The notes under the pieces are model-generated. The model ran no database searches. It was not told where the DNA came from and saw only the letters and a list, made by a program, of their open reading frames with translations. This document shows positions 44,875-53,507 of a DNA stretch of 64,000 nt, one piece after another. Within the stretch, counting starts at the first letter, position 1. Each line of letters starts with the position of its first letter. The stretch comes from Pseudonocardiaceae bacterium (lineage in GTDB: Bacteria; Actinomycetota; Actinomycetes; Mycobacteriales; Pseudonocardiaceae). A program made the position numbers and the translations under genes. The stretch lies in NCBI GenBank assembly GCA_009379845.1, contig WHSZ01000022.1, positions 1-64,000 on the forward strand. Reading direction: 5' to 3'.

Positions 44875-45924
44875 GTGGGCGGGGACAAGGGGGACAAGTC
44901 CGCACCGGTGACCCTACGGATGCTCGCGGATCGGTTGGGGGTACACGTTTCCACGGTGTCCAGGGTGCTGCACGCCAAGCCGCACGAGAGTCACCGCGCG
45001 GCATCGAGCGCGACCGTGGAACGGATCAGGAAGCTTGCCGACGACCTCGGGTATCAGCCCAACCCGCACGCCACCAGCCTGCGGACCCAGCGCAGCAACC
45101 TCGTCGGCGTGCTGGTGCCCCGGCTGTCCGACATCGTGCTGGCGACCATCTATGAGGGAATCGAGGAGGCGGCAGCCGAGCAGGGCCTTTCCACCTTCGT
45201 CACGAACACCCTCGACGATCGCGAGCTGCAGCGCTCGCACACCGAGATGATGCTGGCGCGGCGGATAGACGGGATGATCTTCGGGGACGCCTACATCGAC
45301 GCCGAGTTCCTCGCGGGGTTCGCCCGGCGCGGTGTGCCGTTCGTGCTGGTCAGCAGGCGCGCCGCGGAGTATCCGTCGGTGACCTGCGACGACTATCTCG
45401 GTGGCCGCATGCTGGCCGAGCACCTGCTTGAGCTCGGCCACCGCGACGTCGCGGTGATCGCGGGCGAGCCGTACGCCAGCACCGGGATCGACCGCACGGC
45501 CGGTTTCGTCGACGGCTACGCCGAGGCCGGCGTCGAGATCCAGGCGGAAAAGATGGTGCACTCCCGTTTCGATGCCAGGGGTGGCCACCTCGCGGCCGAT
45601 CAGCTGCTGGAAACCGGCGCGGCGCCTTCGGCGATCTTCGCGGTGAACGACTTCGCGGCGATCGGCGCGTTCGGCGCGCTGCGCGACCACGGGCTGCGGG
45701 TCGGCGTTGACGTCGCCGTGGCAGGCTTCAACGACACCCCGCTCGCCGTCGAGCTGCCGGTGCCGCTGACCACGGTGCGCTCGCCCATGCACGAGATGGG
45801 CCGGCGCGGTATCGAACTGCTCGCGCGGCTGCTCGGCGGCGAGGAGGTGGTATCCGAGCGGCTCCGGCCCGAGCTCATGGTGCGGGCCTCGACCGTGGGC
45901 TTCGGCGATCCGGACAGTCCGTAG
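44875..45924 (+). CDS. LacI-family transcriptional regulator
   Basis: A 349-residue regulator: an N-terminal helix-turn-helix (about 12-65) with VTLRMLADRLGVHVSTVSRVL and hinge YQPNPHATSLRT, then a periplasmic-binding-type effector domain ending LARLLGGEEV. It almost surely binds the tandem operators 115 nt upstream and controls the divergent asparaginase operon and itself. GTG 44875 has GGAGG about 11 bases upstream. The effector pocket suggests a small ligand, possibly the operon's substrate. Confidence 0.92.
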   Translation: MGGDKGDKSAPVTLRMLADRLGVHVSTVSRVLHAKPHESHRAASSATVERIRKLADDLGYQPNPHATSLRTQRSNLVGVLVPRLSDIVLATIYEGIEEAAAEQGLSTFVTNTLDDRELQRSHTEMMLARRIDGMIFGDAYIDAEFLAGFARRGVPFVLVSRRAAEYPSVTCDDYLGGRMLAEHLLELGHRDVAVIAGEPYASTGIDRTAGFVDGYAEAGVEIQAEKMVHSRFDARGGHLAADQLLETGAAPSAIFAVNDFAAIGAFGALRDHGLRVGVDVAVAGFNDTPLAVELPVPLTTVRSPMHEMGRRGIELLARLLGGEEVVSERLRPELMVRASTVGFGDPDSP

Positions 45925-45933
45925 ACTGGCGGC

Positions 45934-46053
45934 ATGTTGCTTGCCCAGGAAACCGGTATCGGCTCGGGCTGGCTGGAACTCGCCTCGATCGCGGTGCTGG
46001 TGTCGGCGATCATCGTCGGGATCGTCGCGTTGCGGAACCGGCGCAAGCGCTGA
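45934..46053 (+). CDS. Putative 39-residue single-pass membrane peptide
   Basis: ATG 45934 to TGA 46051-46053 reads MLLAQETGIGSGWLELASIA, then VLVSAIIVGIVALRNRRKR. It has one hydrophobic helix (about 17-33) and a strongly basic end, an Nout-Cin topology. TAGACT, a good -10, lies six bases upstream within the LacI stop region, suggesting a leaderless mRNA. No homology is recognised; small peptides of this shape are often missed. Confidence 0.5.
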   Translation: MLLAQETGIGSGWLELASIAVLVSAIIVGIVALRNRRKR

Positions 46054-46101
46054 GCTTCCGAGCCGCCGTTCAGGGCCGCCGTTCGGGCACGGATGCCGCC
46101 G

Positions 46102-48054
46102 TCAGGCCCCTCCGTCGATGCCCGGCTGCACGCTCTTCTCGAAGACGTCCGCGAGGTCGTTGGGACCCATCGGATCGGCACCGAGGTTCGGTTTGAGGAT
46201 GTAGCCGAACACCGGGCGATCCTTGACCCGGAAGATCAGCACCGAGAGGTTGTTCCCCTCGGTGGCCCGGTACCGGCCTTCCAGCCCGTTGCCCTTCCAG
46301 TCGGCCTCCACGGCGTTGCCCCTCGCCCCGGAGATCTGCTCCATGGTCTTGGCCGTAGTGTCCACTTGGGACTCTGAGGAGGCGTGGTTGTAGACGATCG
46401 TGCCGCCGTCCAGGTCGTCCAGCCGGCAGGTCACCATCACCGAGCCGAGCGTGCCGGTGTCCGCTCCGGTGCCAGCACCGAGCCCCTGCTGGCAGTCGCC
46501 TCGATCCGCCACGCCGCCCGCGAGCTGGCGCATGCACGTGGTGAATCCCTGCTCGTCCTTCTCACCCGGCTGCTGGCAATCCGCCGCGCTGGGCAGTTCG
46601 TCGGCGGACGGCCAGAACATCCAGGTGGCCACCGCACCCACGGCGAGCACCACGGCCACGGCCGTGCCGATCAGCAACCCCTTCTTGCTCCGGTTGCGTC
46701 GCTGCGGTTGCTGACCGGGCTGGGCAGGATAGCCGGCAGCGGAGTAGTTCGGCGGCGCCGCTCCCGCTCCCTGCGGCGCCGCTCCCTGCGGCCCGCCAGC
46801 GGGCGGACCGGCATGCTGCGCGGCGGCCGGCCGGTAGCCCGGCATCCCCTGAGCTGGCGCCGATTGCTGCGGGAATCCACTTGGCGGCTGCGAATGGGTG
46901 GCCGGTGTGCCCGGCTGCCCGCCGTACCCCGCGGCCGGTGCGGGCCCGACCACCCCGCCGAGATCGTGGGTGCGCATGCTGAGGCCCTCGTTGGCCACGT
47001 GATGCGCGCCGAGGGCGACAGCGGTTTCCGGCTGGTCGAGGCTGGTGGGCACCACCCGAAGCTGCTCGCCGATCAGGGTGGCCACCAGCGGCATCCGGCT
47101 GGAGCCCCCGACGAGGTAGATGCCGGCGAGCTTGTCGGGAGTCGTTCCGCACGAGCGGATCGTGCCGGCCAGCAACTCCACGCTGCGCAGCAGGCTTGGC
47201 CGGACGAGCGCCTCCAGCTCCGCGCGGGTGATCAGCACGTCGTCGAACGGCTCTGGCATGGGCACCTCGGTCTGCGGGTGCCTGGAGAGCGCCTCCTTGG
47301 CCTCCTTCACGTCCTCCCGCAGCGCGCGCTGGGCCCTGCGGTCCCCGGTGGATTCCGGGCGGAGCAGCCGCTGCCAACGATGCGGGTCGCGGAACGAGAC
47401 ATGCCGGCCGACGTGCTCGAGTAGCGCCTGGTCCACGTCCAGCCCGCCGAGATCGGGGAGCCCGCCCTCGGCGAGCACCGCGAAGCCGTGCTGGGTGGCG
47501 CCGACGACCGCCACGTCGAAGGTGCCGGCGCCGAGGTCGTACACCGCGAGGGACTGGCCGGGCCCGAGAGCCTGGCCGGACAGCGACGCGTAGTGCGCGG
47601 CGGCCGCGACCGGCTCCGGCACCAGCGCGAGGTTGGAGCCGAGGCCGGCCTGCCGCGCGGCGGAAAGCAGCACGTTGCGGCGCACCGGGCCCCACTGCGC
47701 GGGGTGGGTCAGCCGCACCTCATCCGGGATCGAACCGCCGAGCTGGCGGGAGGTCTCCTCGTTCACCCTGCGCAGCACCGCACCGAGCGCGTCGGTCACG
47801 GACACGACGTTGTCGCCGAGCAGCAGGTTTCCCTCGTCCACCCGGCGCTTGGGGTTGGGCTCGAACCGCGAAGGGTCCAGCCGGGCCCGCCGCTCGGCGT
47901 CCCGCCCGACCAGCAGAGTGCCGTCCTCGTCGGCGAATACGGACGACGGCATGGTCGCGGAACCGTCCACCTCGACGACTCTTGGTGGGCGCCCGTGTGC
48001 GGACAGTACTGCCGCGGTGTTGGACGTGCCGAGATCCACCGATAGGACCCGCAC
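46102..48054 (-). CDS. Membrane-anchored Hsp70-like protein
   Basis: A 650-residue protein with a DnaK-like actin-fold ATPase at residues 1-360 (VDLGTSNTAAVL phosphate 1, VYDLGAGTFDVAVVG phosphate 2, GIYLVGGSSRMPLV adenosine). The usual substrate-binding domain is absent. Instead follow a Gly/Pro/Gln/Ala-rich linker (about 375-470), a membrane helix (GLLIGTAVAVVLAVGAVATW) and a roughly 150-residue extracytoplasmic domain with paired cysteines (SAADCQQPG, TTCMRQL, GDCQQG, VTCRLDD). GTG 48054 has GAGGGGA upstream. It may be an envelope sensor or scaffold powered or gated by ATP inside the cell. Confidence 0.87.
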   Translation of the reverse strand: MRVLSVDLGTSNTAAVLSAHGRPPRVVEVDGSATMPSSVFADEDGTLLVGRDAERRARLDPSRFEPNPKRRVDEGNLLLGDNVVSVTDALGAVLRRVNEETSRQLGGSIPDEVRLTHPAQWGPVRRNVLLSAARQAGLGSNLALVPEPVAAAAHYASLSGQALGPGQSLAVYDLGAGTFDVAVVGATQHGFAVLAEGGLPDLGGLDVDQALLEHVGRHVSFRDPHRWQRLLRPESTGDRRAQRALREDVKEAKEALSRHPQTEVPMPEPFDDVLITRAELEALVRPSLLRSVELLAGTIRSCGTTPDKLAGIYLVGGSSRMPLVATLIGEQLRVVPTSLDQPETAVALGAHHVANEGLSMRTHDLGGVVGPAPAAGYGGQPGTPATHSQPPSGFPQQSAPAQGMPGYRPAAAQHAGPPAGGPQGAAPQGAGAAPPNYSAAGYPAQPGQQPQRRNRSKKGLLIGTAVAVVLAVGAVATWMFWPSADELPSAADCQQPGEKDEQGFTTCMRQLAGGVADRGDCQQGLGAGTGADTGTLGSVMVTCRLDDLDGGTIVYNHASSESQVDTTAKTMEQISGARGNAVEADWKGNGLEGRYRATEGNNLSVLIFRVKDRPVFGYILKPNLGADPMGPNDLADVFEKSVQPGIDGGA

Positions 48055-48220
48055 TCCCCGCTCCCCTCGTCGCCACTGAACCGACCGGCCGCCCGGAGCC
48101 GGCCGGTTTCGTGCGTGATGTTGCCATGCCGGCTGGCGTGCGTGGATCGACCCCGCCGGATCGCCGTCCCGGCGACACCAACGTGCCGTTCATGCGGACG
48201 CGATTCTTATTGTCGGAGGG

Positions 48221-51200
48221 GTGGCGCAGTATGGGGGCATGGACGCACTCGAACCGTTCTCCGCCGCCACCCGGCAGTGGTTCACGAGTGCCTTCGCCGC
48301 GCCGACCGGCGCACAGGCCGGCGCGTGGCAGGCCGCGGCGGCAGGGGAACACGCCCTGGTCGTGGCGCCGACCGGATCCGGCAAGACGCTCGCCGCCTTC
48401 CTCTGGGCGCTTGACCGGCTTTCCGTCGAGGGCAAGCCCGCGGAACGCACCCGCCGCTGCCGGGTGCTGTACGTCTCCCCGCTCAAAGCGCTCGCGGTGG
48501 ACGTCGAGCGCAACCTGCGCGCGCCACTGACCGGCATCCGGCAGGCCGCGCAACGGCTGGACCTGCCCCGCCCGGACATCACCGTCGGGATGCGCACCGG
48601 CGATACCCCCGCCGAGGATCGCCGCGCGTTCACCCGCAAACCGCCCGACGTGCTCGTGACCACGCCCGAGTCGCTGTTCCTGCTGCTCACCTCGGCAGCC
48701 AGGGAGTCGCTGCGCGGTATCGAAACGGTGATCGTGGATGAGGTGCACGCCGTCGCGGGGACCAAGCGGGGTGCCCACCTCGCGCTGTCGTTGGAACGGC
48801 TGGACGATCTGCTGCCGCGACCGGCGCAGCGCATCGGGTTGTCGGCGACGGTTCGCCCTGTCGATGAGGTCAGCGCGTTCCTGGCCGGCGGCCGGCCGGT
48901 CCGCGTCGTGCAGCCGGAGTCGGCGAAGACCGTTGAGGTGCGAGTCGAGGTGCCGGTCGAGGATCTGACCAACCTCGACTCGGACGACGAGCGCGTACAG
49001 GGCACCTCGATCTGGCCCGCGGTGGAGCGCCGGGTGCTGGATCTGGTCCGGCAGTATCGGTCCACGATCGTGTTCGCCAACTCGCGTCGGCTCGCGGAGC
49101 GGCTGACCTCCAAGCTGAACGAGCTGGCAGCGGAGAACCCGAGCTATCCGGCCGATGTGGGGCGCTTCCCTGCCGAGGCGATCGCCGAGTCGGGGTGGGC
49201 GGCCGGCGTCGACACCGCACAGGACGGCGGCACCGTCGCCAAGGCACACCACGGCTCGATGTCAAAGGAGCAGCGCGTCCGGGTGGAGGAGGAGCTGAAA
49301 TCCGGGCGGCTGCCCTGCGTGGTGGCCACCTCCTCGCTGGAGCTGGGCATCGACATGGGCGCGGTTGATCTGGTCGTGCAGGTGGAGGCGCCGCCGACGG
49401 TGGCGTCCGGGCTGCAGCGCGTCGGGCGGGCCGGCCACCACGTCGGCGCGGTGTCCACCGGCGTGATGTTCCCGAAGTTCCGGGGGGATCTGGTGTCCTG
49501 CGCGGTGGTCGCCGAGCGGATGAGCGCCGGCGCGATCGAAGCGCTGCGCTATCCCCGCAACCCGCTTGACGTGCTCGCCCAGCAGATCGTCGCGATGGTC
49601 GCGATGGACTCCTGGGAGGTGCCAGCGCTCTCGGACGTGGTGCGGCGAGCCGCGTCGTTCGCCGGATTGCCGGATTCCGCGCTGCAGTCGGTGCTCGACA
49701 TGCTCGCCGGGCGGTATCCGAGCGAGGAGTTCGGCGAGCTGCGGCCACGGATCACCTGGGATCGGGTAACCGGCACGCTGCACCCACGGCCAGGGTCGCA
49801 GCGGCTGGCCGTCACCTCCGGCGGCACCATCCCGGACCGCGGGCTGTTCACCGTCACCACGCCAGCCGAGGAGGGCCGCCCCGGCTCCAAGGTTGGCGAG
49901 CTCGACGAGGAGATGGTCTACGAATCCAGGGTCGGCGACACGGTGCTGCTCGGCACCAGTTCGTGGCGGATCACCGACATCACGCACGACCGTGTCATCG
50001 TGCTGCCGGCGCCGGGCGAACCGGCACGGATGCCGTTCTGGAAGGGCGATGCGCCAGGGCGTCCGCTCGAGCTCGGCCGCGCCCTCGGTGCCTTTCTCCG
50101 CGAGTTGTCCACAATGGACACGTCGGCGGCGCGCGAGCGGGCGGCGGCAGCCGGGCTGGACGAGTGGGCGATCGACAACCTGCTCGGTTACCTCGCCGAG
50201 CAGCGCGCCGCGACCCGGCACGTGCCGGATGACCGCACCGTGCTGATCGAGCGGTTCCGCGACGAGCTCGGCGACTGGCGGCTGGTGGTGCACTCCCCGT
50301 TCGGCGCGCAGGTGAACGCGCCGTGGGCGCTCGCCATCGCGGAACGGATGCGGGAGCGGCGCGGCGTGCAGGCACAACTGGCGCACTCCGATGACGGCAT
50401 CGTCCTGCGGCTGCCGGAGGCCGTGGACGAGTCCGGTTCCGAGATCACCGCCGGTGCCGAGGACGTGTTGCTCGATCCGGACGAGGTCGAGCAGATCGTG
50501 GTCGCCGAGGTCGGTGGTTCGGCATTGTTCGCGTCCCGGTTCCGGGAGTGTGCGGCGCGTTCGCTGTTGCTGCCTCGGCGGGATCCAGGGCGGCGCACGC
50601 CGTTGTGGCAGCAGCGGCAGCGTTCCGCGCAACTGCTCGCCGTGGCATCCCAGTACGAGCAGTTCCCCGTGGTGCTCGAGGCGATGCGGGAATGCCTGCA
50701 GGACGTCTACGACGTGGACGGGCTGCGCGAGCTGATGTCCGACGTGCGCGCGAGGCGGGTGCGCGTGGTGGAGGTGGAAACGCCCTCGCCGTCCCCGTTC
50801 GCGCGCAGCCTGCTGTTCGGCTACGTCGGGATGTTCCTGTACGAGACCGATGCCCCACTGGCCGAACGGCGGGCTGCCGCGCTGTCGCTCGACTCTTCGC
50901 TGCTGGCGGAACTGCTTGGCACCGAAGCGATCCGCGAGCTGCTCGACCCGGACGTGATCGCGTCGGTCGAGCGTTCGTTGCAGCGGCTGGGTCCCGACCG
51001 GCATGCCAGGCACGCAGAGGACGCCGCGGATCTGCTGCGCTTCCTCGGCGATATGTCCACTGTGGAGGCCGCCGAGCGTGGGATCGCGCCGGATTGGCTT
51101 GCCGAGCTGGAATCCGCGCGGCGCGCCATCCGGGTCCGGATCGCTGGCGAGGAGCGGTACGCCGCGATCGAGGACGCGGGGCGGCTACGGGACGCGTTGG

Positions 51201-52879
51201 GAACGGCGCTTCCGGTGGGGATACCGGAGGCGTTCACCGAGCCGGTCGCCGATCCGCTCGGCGACCTGCTCGCCCGCTACTCCCGCACCCGCGGACCGTT
51301 TCCAGCCAGGCAAGCGGCCGAACGGTTCGGGCTCGGCGCGGCGGTGGTTACCGGGGTGCTCGACCGGATGGTCAGTACCGGCCGGCTCATCCGCGGCGAG
51401 TTGCGGCCGCTCACCGAGCCGGGCGGGCCTGGCGGGACGGGCACGGCTGGGGTGGTCGGGTCAACCGAATACTGCGACGCGGAGGTCATGCGGCGGCTGC
51501 GGCGTGCCACGCTTGCGCAGCTGCGGTCCGAAGTGGAGCCCGTGGAGCCGGACGCGCTTGGCCGGTTCCTGCCGTCCTGGCACGGGATCGGCCGCCGGCT
51601 GCGCGGCGCACCCACCGTTGACGACGTGCTCTCCGTTATTGAGCAACTTGCCGGTGCGCCGCTGCCGGCAAGCGCGTTGGAGTCGCTGATCCTGCCGGCG
51701 CGGTTGCCAGGGTACTCGCCCGCACTGCTGGACGAGCTGATGTCCTCCGGCGAGGTCGTCTGGTGCGGCTGCGGAGCACTGGGTAGCGGGGACGGTTGGC
51801 TGGCGCTCGCCCCGGTGGATCTGGCCGATCTGCTGTTGCCTGAGCCGGCCGAATCGGCTCCGGACACGCCGCTGCACTCCGCTCTGCTGTCCGCTATGGA
51901 GGGTGGTGCGCTGTTCTTCCGGCAACTGGTCGATCGGGTGAGCGCGAGTTTGCTCGAGACGGGTGATCCGGCGCCGAACGACGAGGCGGTGACCACCGCC
52001 CTGTGGGAGCTGGTCTGGGCCGGCCTTGTCGCGGGTGACACGCTGGCGCCACTGCGGGCGCTGGCCTCCGGCCGCGGTGCGACGCACAAACCGCGCCGTT
52101 CCGCGCCGCGCGGCCGGTACGCGCGGATGCGCTCCTCACGGGAACTACCCGCGGGCGCCGCGCGAGGCCGTGCGGCGATGCCCAGCCGCACCGGCCCGCC
52201 GACGGTGGCCGGGCGGTGGTCACTGGTGCCGGAGCGCGAGCCGGAAATAACCAAACGGGCGCATGCCCGTGCCGAAGCGTTCCTCGAACGGCACGGGGTG
52301 CTGACCCGTGGGGCGCTGGACACCGAACGGGTCAGCGGCGGGTTCAGCGCCGTGTACCGCGTGCTGCGCGCGATGGAGGAGTCCGGGCAGGTTGTCCGCG
52401 GGTATGTAGTGGAAGGCCTTGGCGCGGCCCAGTTCGCCGCGCGCGGCGCTGTTGACCGGCTGCGCGCACTGTCCCGAATGGACGAATCCACCGAGCGAGC
52501 GGACGCGGTGGTGCTGGCGGCGGCGGACCCAGCCCAGCCGTACGGCGCGGCCCTGGCGTGGCCGGACCCGGTCGGCTCGCAGGACGGCAAGACGACGCAC
52601 CGCCCCGGCCGCAAGGCCGGTGCGCTCGCCGTGCTGGTCGACGGCAAGCCGGCGCTCTACGTGGAGCGGGGTGGCCGCACGCTGCTGTCCTTCACCGAGG
52701 ACGAGCGAGCCCTCCGGTCGGCGGCCGAAGCGCTGTCCCGTGCGGTGCGGGAAGGTTGGCTCGGCCAGCTGGCCGTGCAACGAGCGGACGGCGAGCAGGC
52801 CCTGACCTCGCAGCTCGCCGAGATCTTGCGCGACGCCGGTTTCCGCGCCACGCCGAAGGGGTTGCGCCTGCGGGCCTGA
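48221..52879 (+). CDS. lhr: Large ATP-dependent helicase Lhr
   Basis: A 1552-residue superfamily 2 helicase that acts on DNA/RNA repair intermediates. The N-terminal RecA cores have Walker A APTGSGKTLAAF (about 49-60), DEVH box VIVDEVHAVAG, SATVRPV motif III and QRVGRAGHH motif VI. A winged-helix and Lhr-specific domain follow to about 860, then the long Lhr C-terminal domain (roughly 900-1552) of actinobacteria. GTG 48221 is preceded by TATTGT at seven bases, which could make it leaderless; ATG 48239 is an alternative start. It is monocistronic, divergent from the Hsp70-like gene. Confidence 0.95.
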   Translation: MAQYGGMDALEPFSAATRQWFTSAFAAPTGAQAGAWQAAAAGEHALVVAPTGSGKTLAAFLWALDRLSVEGKPAERTRRCRVLYVSPLKALAVDVERNLRAPLTGIRQAAQRLDLPRPDITVGMRTGDTPAEDRRAFTRKPPDVLVTTPESLFLLLTSAARESLRGIETVIVDEVHAVAGTKRGAHLALSLERLDDLLPRPAQRIGLSATVRPVDEVSAFLAGGRPVRVVQPESAKTVEVRVEVPVEDLTNLDSDDERVQGTSIWPAVERRVLDLVRQYRSTIVFANSRRLAERLTSKLNELAAENPSYPADVGRFPAEAIAESGWAAGVDTAQDGGTVAKAHHGSMSKEQRVRVEEELKSGRLPCVVATSSLELGIDMGAVDLVVQVEAPPTVASGLQRVGRAGHHVGAVSTGVMFPKFRGDLVSCAVVAERMSAGAIEALRYPRNPLDVLAQQIVAMVAMDSWEVPALSDVVRRAASFAGLPDSALQSVLDMLAGRYPSEEFGELRPRITWDRVTGTLHPRPGSQRLAVTSGGTIPDRGLFTVTTPAEEGRPGSKVGELDEEMVYESRVGDTVLLGTSSWRITDITHDRVIVLPAPGEPARMPFWKGDAPGRPLELGRALGAFLRELSTMDTSAARERAAAAGLDEWAIDNLLGYLAEQRAATRHVPDDRTVLIERFRDELGDWRLVVHSPFGAQVNAPWALAIAERMRERRGVQAQLAHSDDGIVLRLPEAVDESGSEITAGAEDVLLDPDEVEQIVVAEVGGSALFASRFRECAARSLLLPRRDPGRRTPLWQQRQRSAQLLAVASQYEQFPVVLEAMRECLQDVYDVDGLRELMSDVRARRVRVVEVETPSPSPFARSLLFGYVGMFLYETDAPLAERRAAALSLDSSLLAELLGTEAIRELLDPDVIASVERSLQRLGPDRHARHAEDAADLLRFLGDMSTVEAAERGIAPDWLAELESARRAIRVRIAGEERYAAIEDAGRLRDALGTALPVGIPEAFTEPVADPLGDLLARYSRTRGPFPARQAAERFGLGAAVVTGVLDRMVSTGRLIRGELRPLTEPGGPGGTGTAGVVGSTEYCDAEVMRRLRRATLAQLRSEVEPVEPDALGRFLPSWHGIGRRLRGAPTVDDVLSVIEQLAGAPLPASALESLILPARLPGYSPALLDELMSSGEVVWCGCGALGSGDGWLALAPVDLADLLLPEPAESAPDTPLHSALLSAMEGGALFFRQLVDRVSASLLETGDPAPNDEAVTTALWELVWAGLVAGDTLAPLRALASGRGATHKPRRSAPRGRYARMRSSRELPAGAARGRAAMPSRTGPPTVAGRWSLVPEREPEITKRAHARAEAFLERHGVLTRGALDTERVSGGFSAVYRVLRAMEESGQVVRGYVVEGLGAAQFAARGAVDRLRALSRMDESTERADAVVLAAADPAQPYGAALAWPDPVGSQDGKTTHRPGRKAGALAVLVDGKPALYVERGGRTLLSFTEDERALRSAAEALSRAVREGWLGQLAVQRADGEQALTSQLAEILRDAGFRATPKGLRLRA

Positions 52880-52954
52880 CGACGCCGGGCACGGCGCGGA
52901 CGCGCGGGAAGGCAACCGTAAACTTCGCGTGGCTAACGAGGAAGGACGTCGAGC

Positions 52955-53458
52955 ATGGCCGTGCGAGAGATCAGGTATTTCGGCGATCCGGTGTTGACGA
53001 CCCCGTGTGACCCGGTGACCCGCTTCGACAAGAGCGTCGAGTCGCTGATCGCCGACCTGATGGACACCGTCGACGCTCCCGGCAGGGCCGGCTTGGCCGC
53101 ACCGCAGATCGGCGTGAGCTTGCGGGCATTCAGTTACCGGGTGGACGGCGAGCACGGTTACGTGATCAATCCAGAGATCGCCGAACTCTCCGAGGAGACG
53201 CACGAGATCGACGAAGGCTGCCTTTCCGTGCCCGAACTTTGGTTTCCGACCCGGCGCGCGAAGCACGCCGTCGTCCGCGGCGTCGACCTCAACAACGAAC
53301 CCGTTGTCGTGCAAGGGACCGGGACGATGGCGCAGTGCCTGCAGCACGAGACGGATCACCTGGACGGCAAGCTGTACCTGAGCAGGCTGGAGCCGGACAG
53401 GCGCAAGCAGGCGTTGCGGGAGGCGCGGGGCACGGACTGGTTCTGGGCCCGCCGCTAA
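52955..53458 (+). CDS. def: Peptide deformylase
   Basis: Removes the formyl group from nascent protein N-termini. The 167-residue metalloenzyme has all three motifs: GLAAPQIG (about 48-55), EGCLSVP with the metal Cys, and QHETDHLDG with the two metal His and the catalytic Glu. Size and pattern are normal for type I/III deformylases. ATG 52955 follows GGAAGGACG. Because a housekeeping def usually sits with fmt, this may be a second copy. It is 75 nt after lhr. Confidence 0.95.
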   Translation: MAVREIRYFGDPVLTTPCDPVTRFDKSVESLIADLMDTVDAPGRAGLAAPQIGVSLRAFSYRVDGEHGYVINPEIAELSEETHEIDEGCLSVPELWFPTRRAKHAVVRGVDLNNEPVVVQGTGTMAQCLQHETDHLDGKLYLSRLEPDRRKQALREARGTDWFWARR

Positions 53459-53472
53459 ACCCCGCGGATTTC

Positions 53473-53494
53473 CGCAATATGGATGCATATTGCG
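53473..53494. terminator. Bidirectional hairpin between def and the ACT-GNAT gene
   Basis: CGCAATATG (53473-53481) pairs with CATATTGCG (53486-53494), a perfect 9-bp stem with a 4-nt loop, placed between two convergent stops at 53458 and 53508. The A/T-rich stem stands out in this GC-rich region. It likely ends both transcripts. Confidence 0.6.
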
Positions 53495-53507
53495 CGAGCG
53501 GGCTCGC

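Noticed and set aside
49262-51013. Long minus-strand open frame inside lhr
   Set aside because: Antisense shadow of the helicase, compositionally skewed, no recognisable motif.
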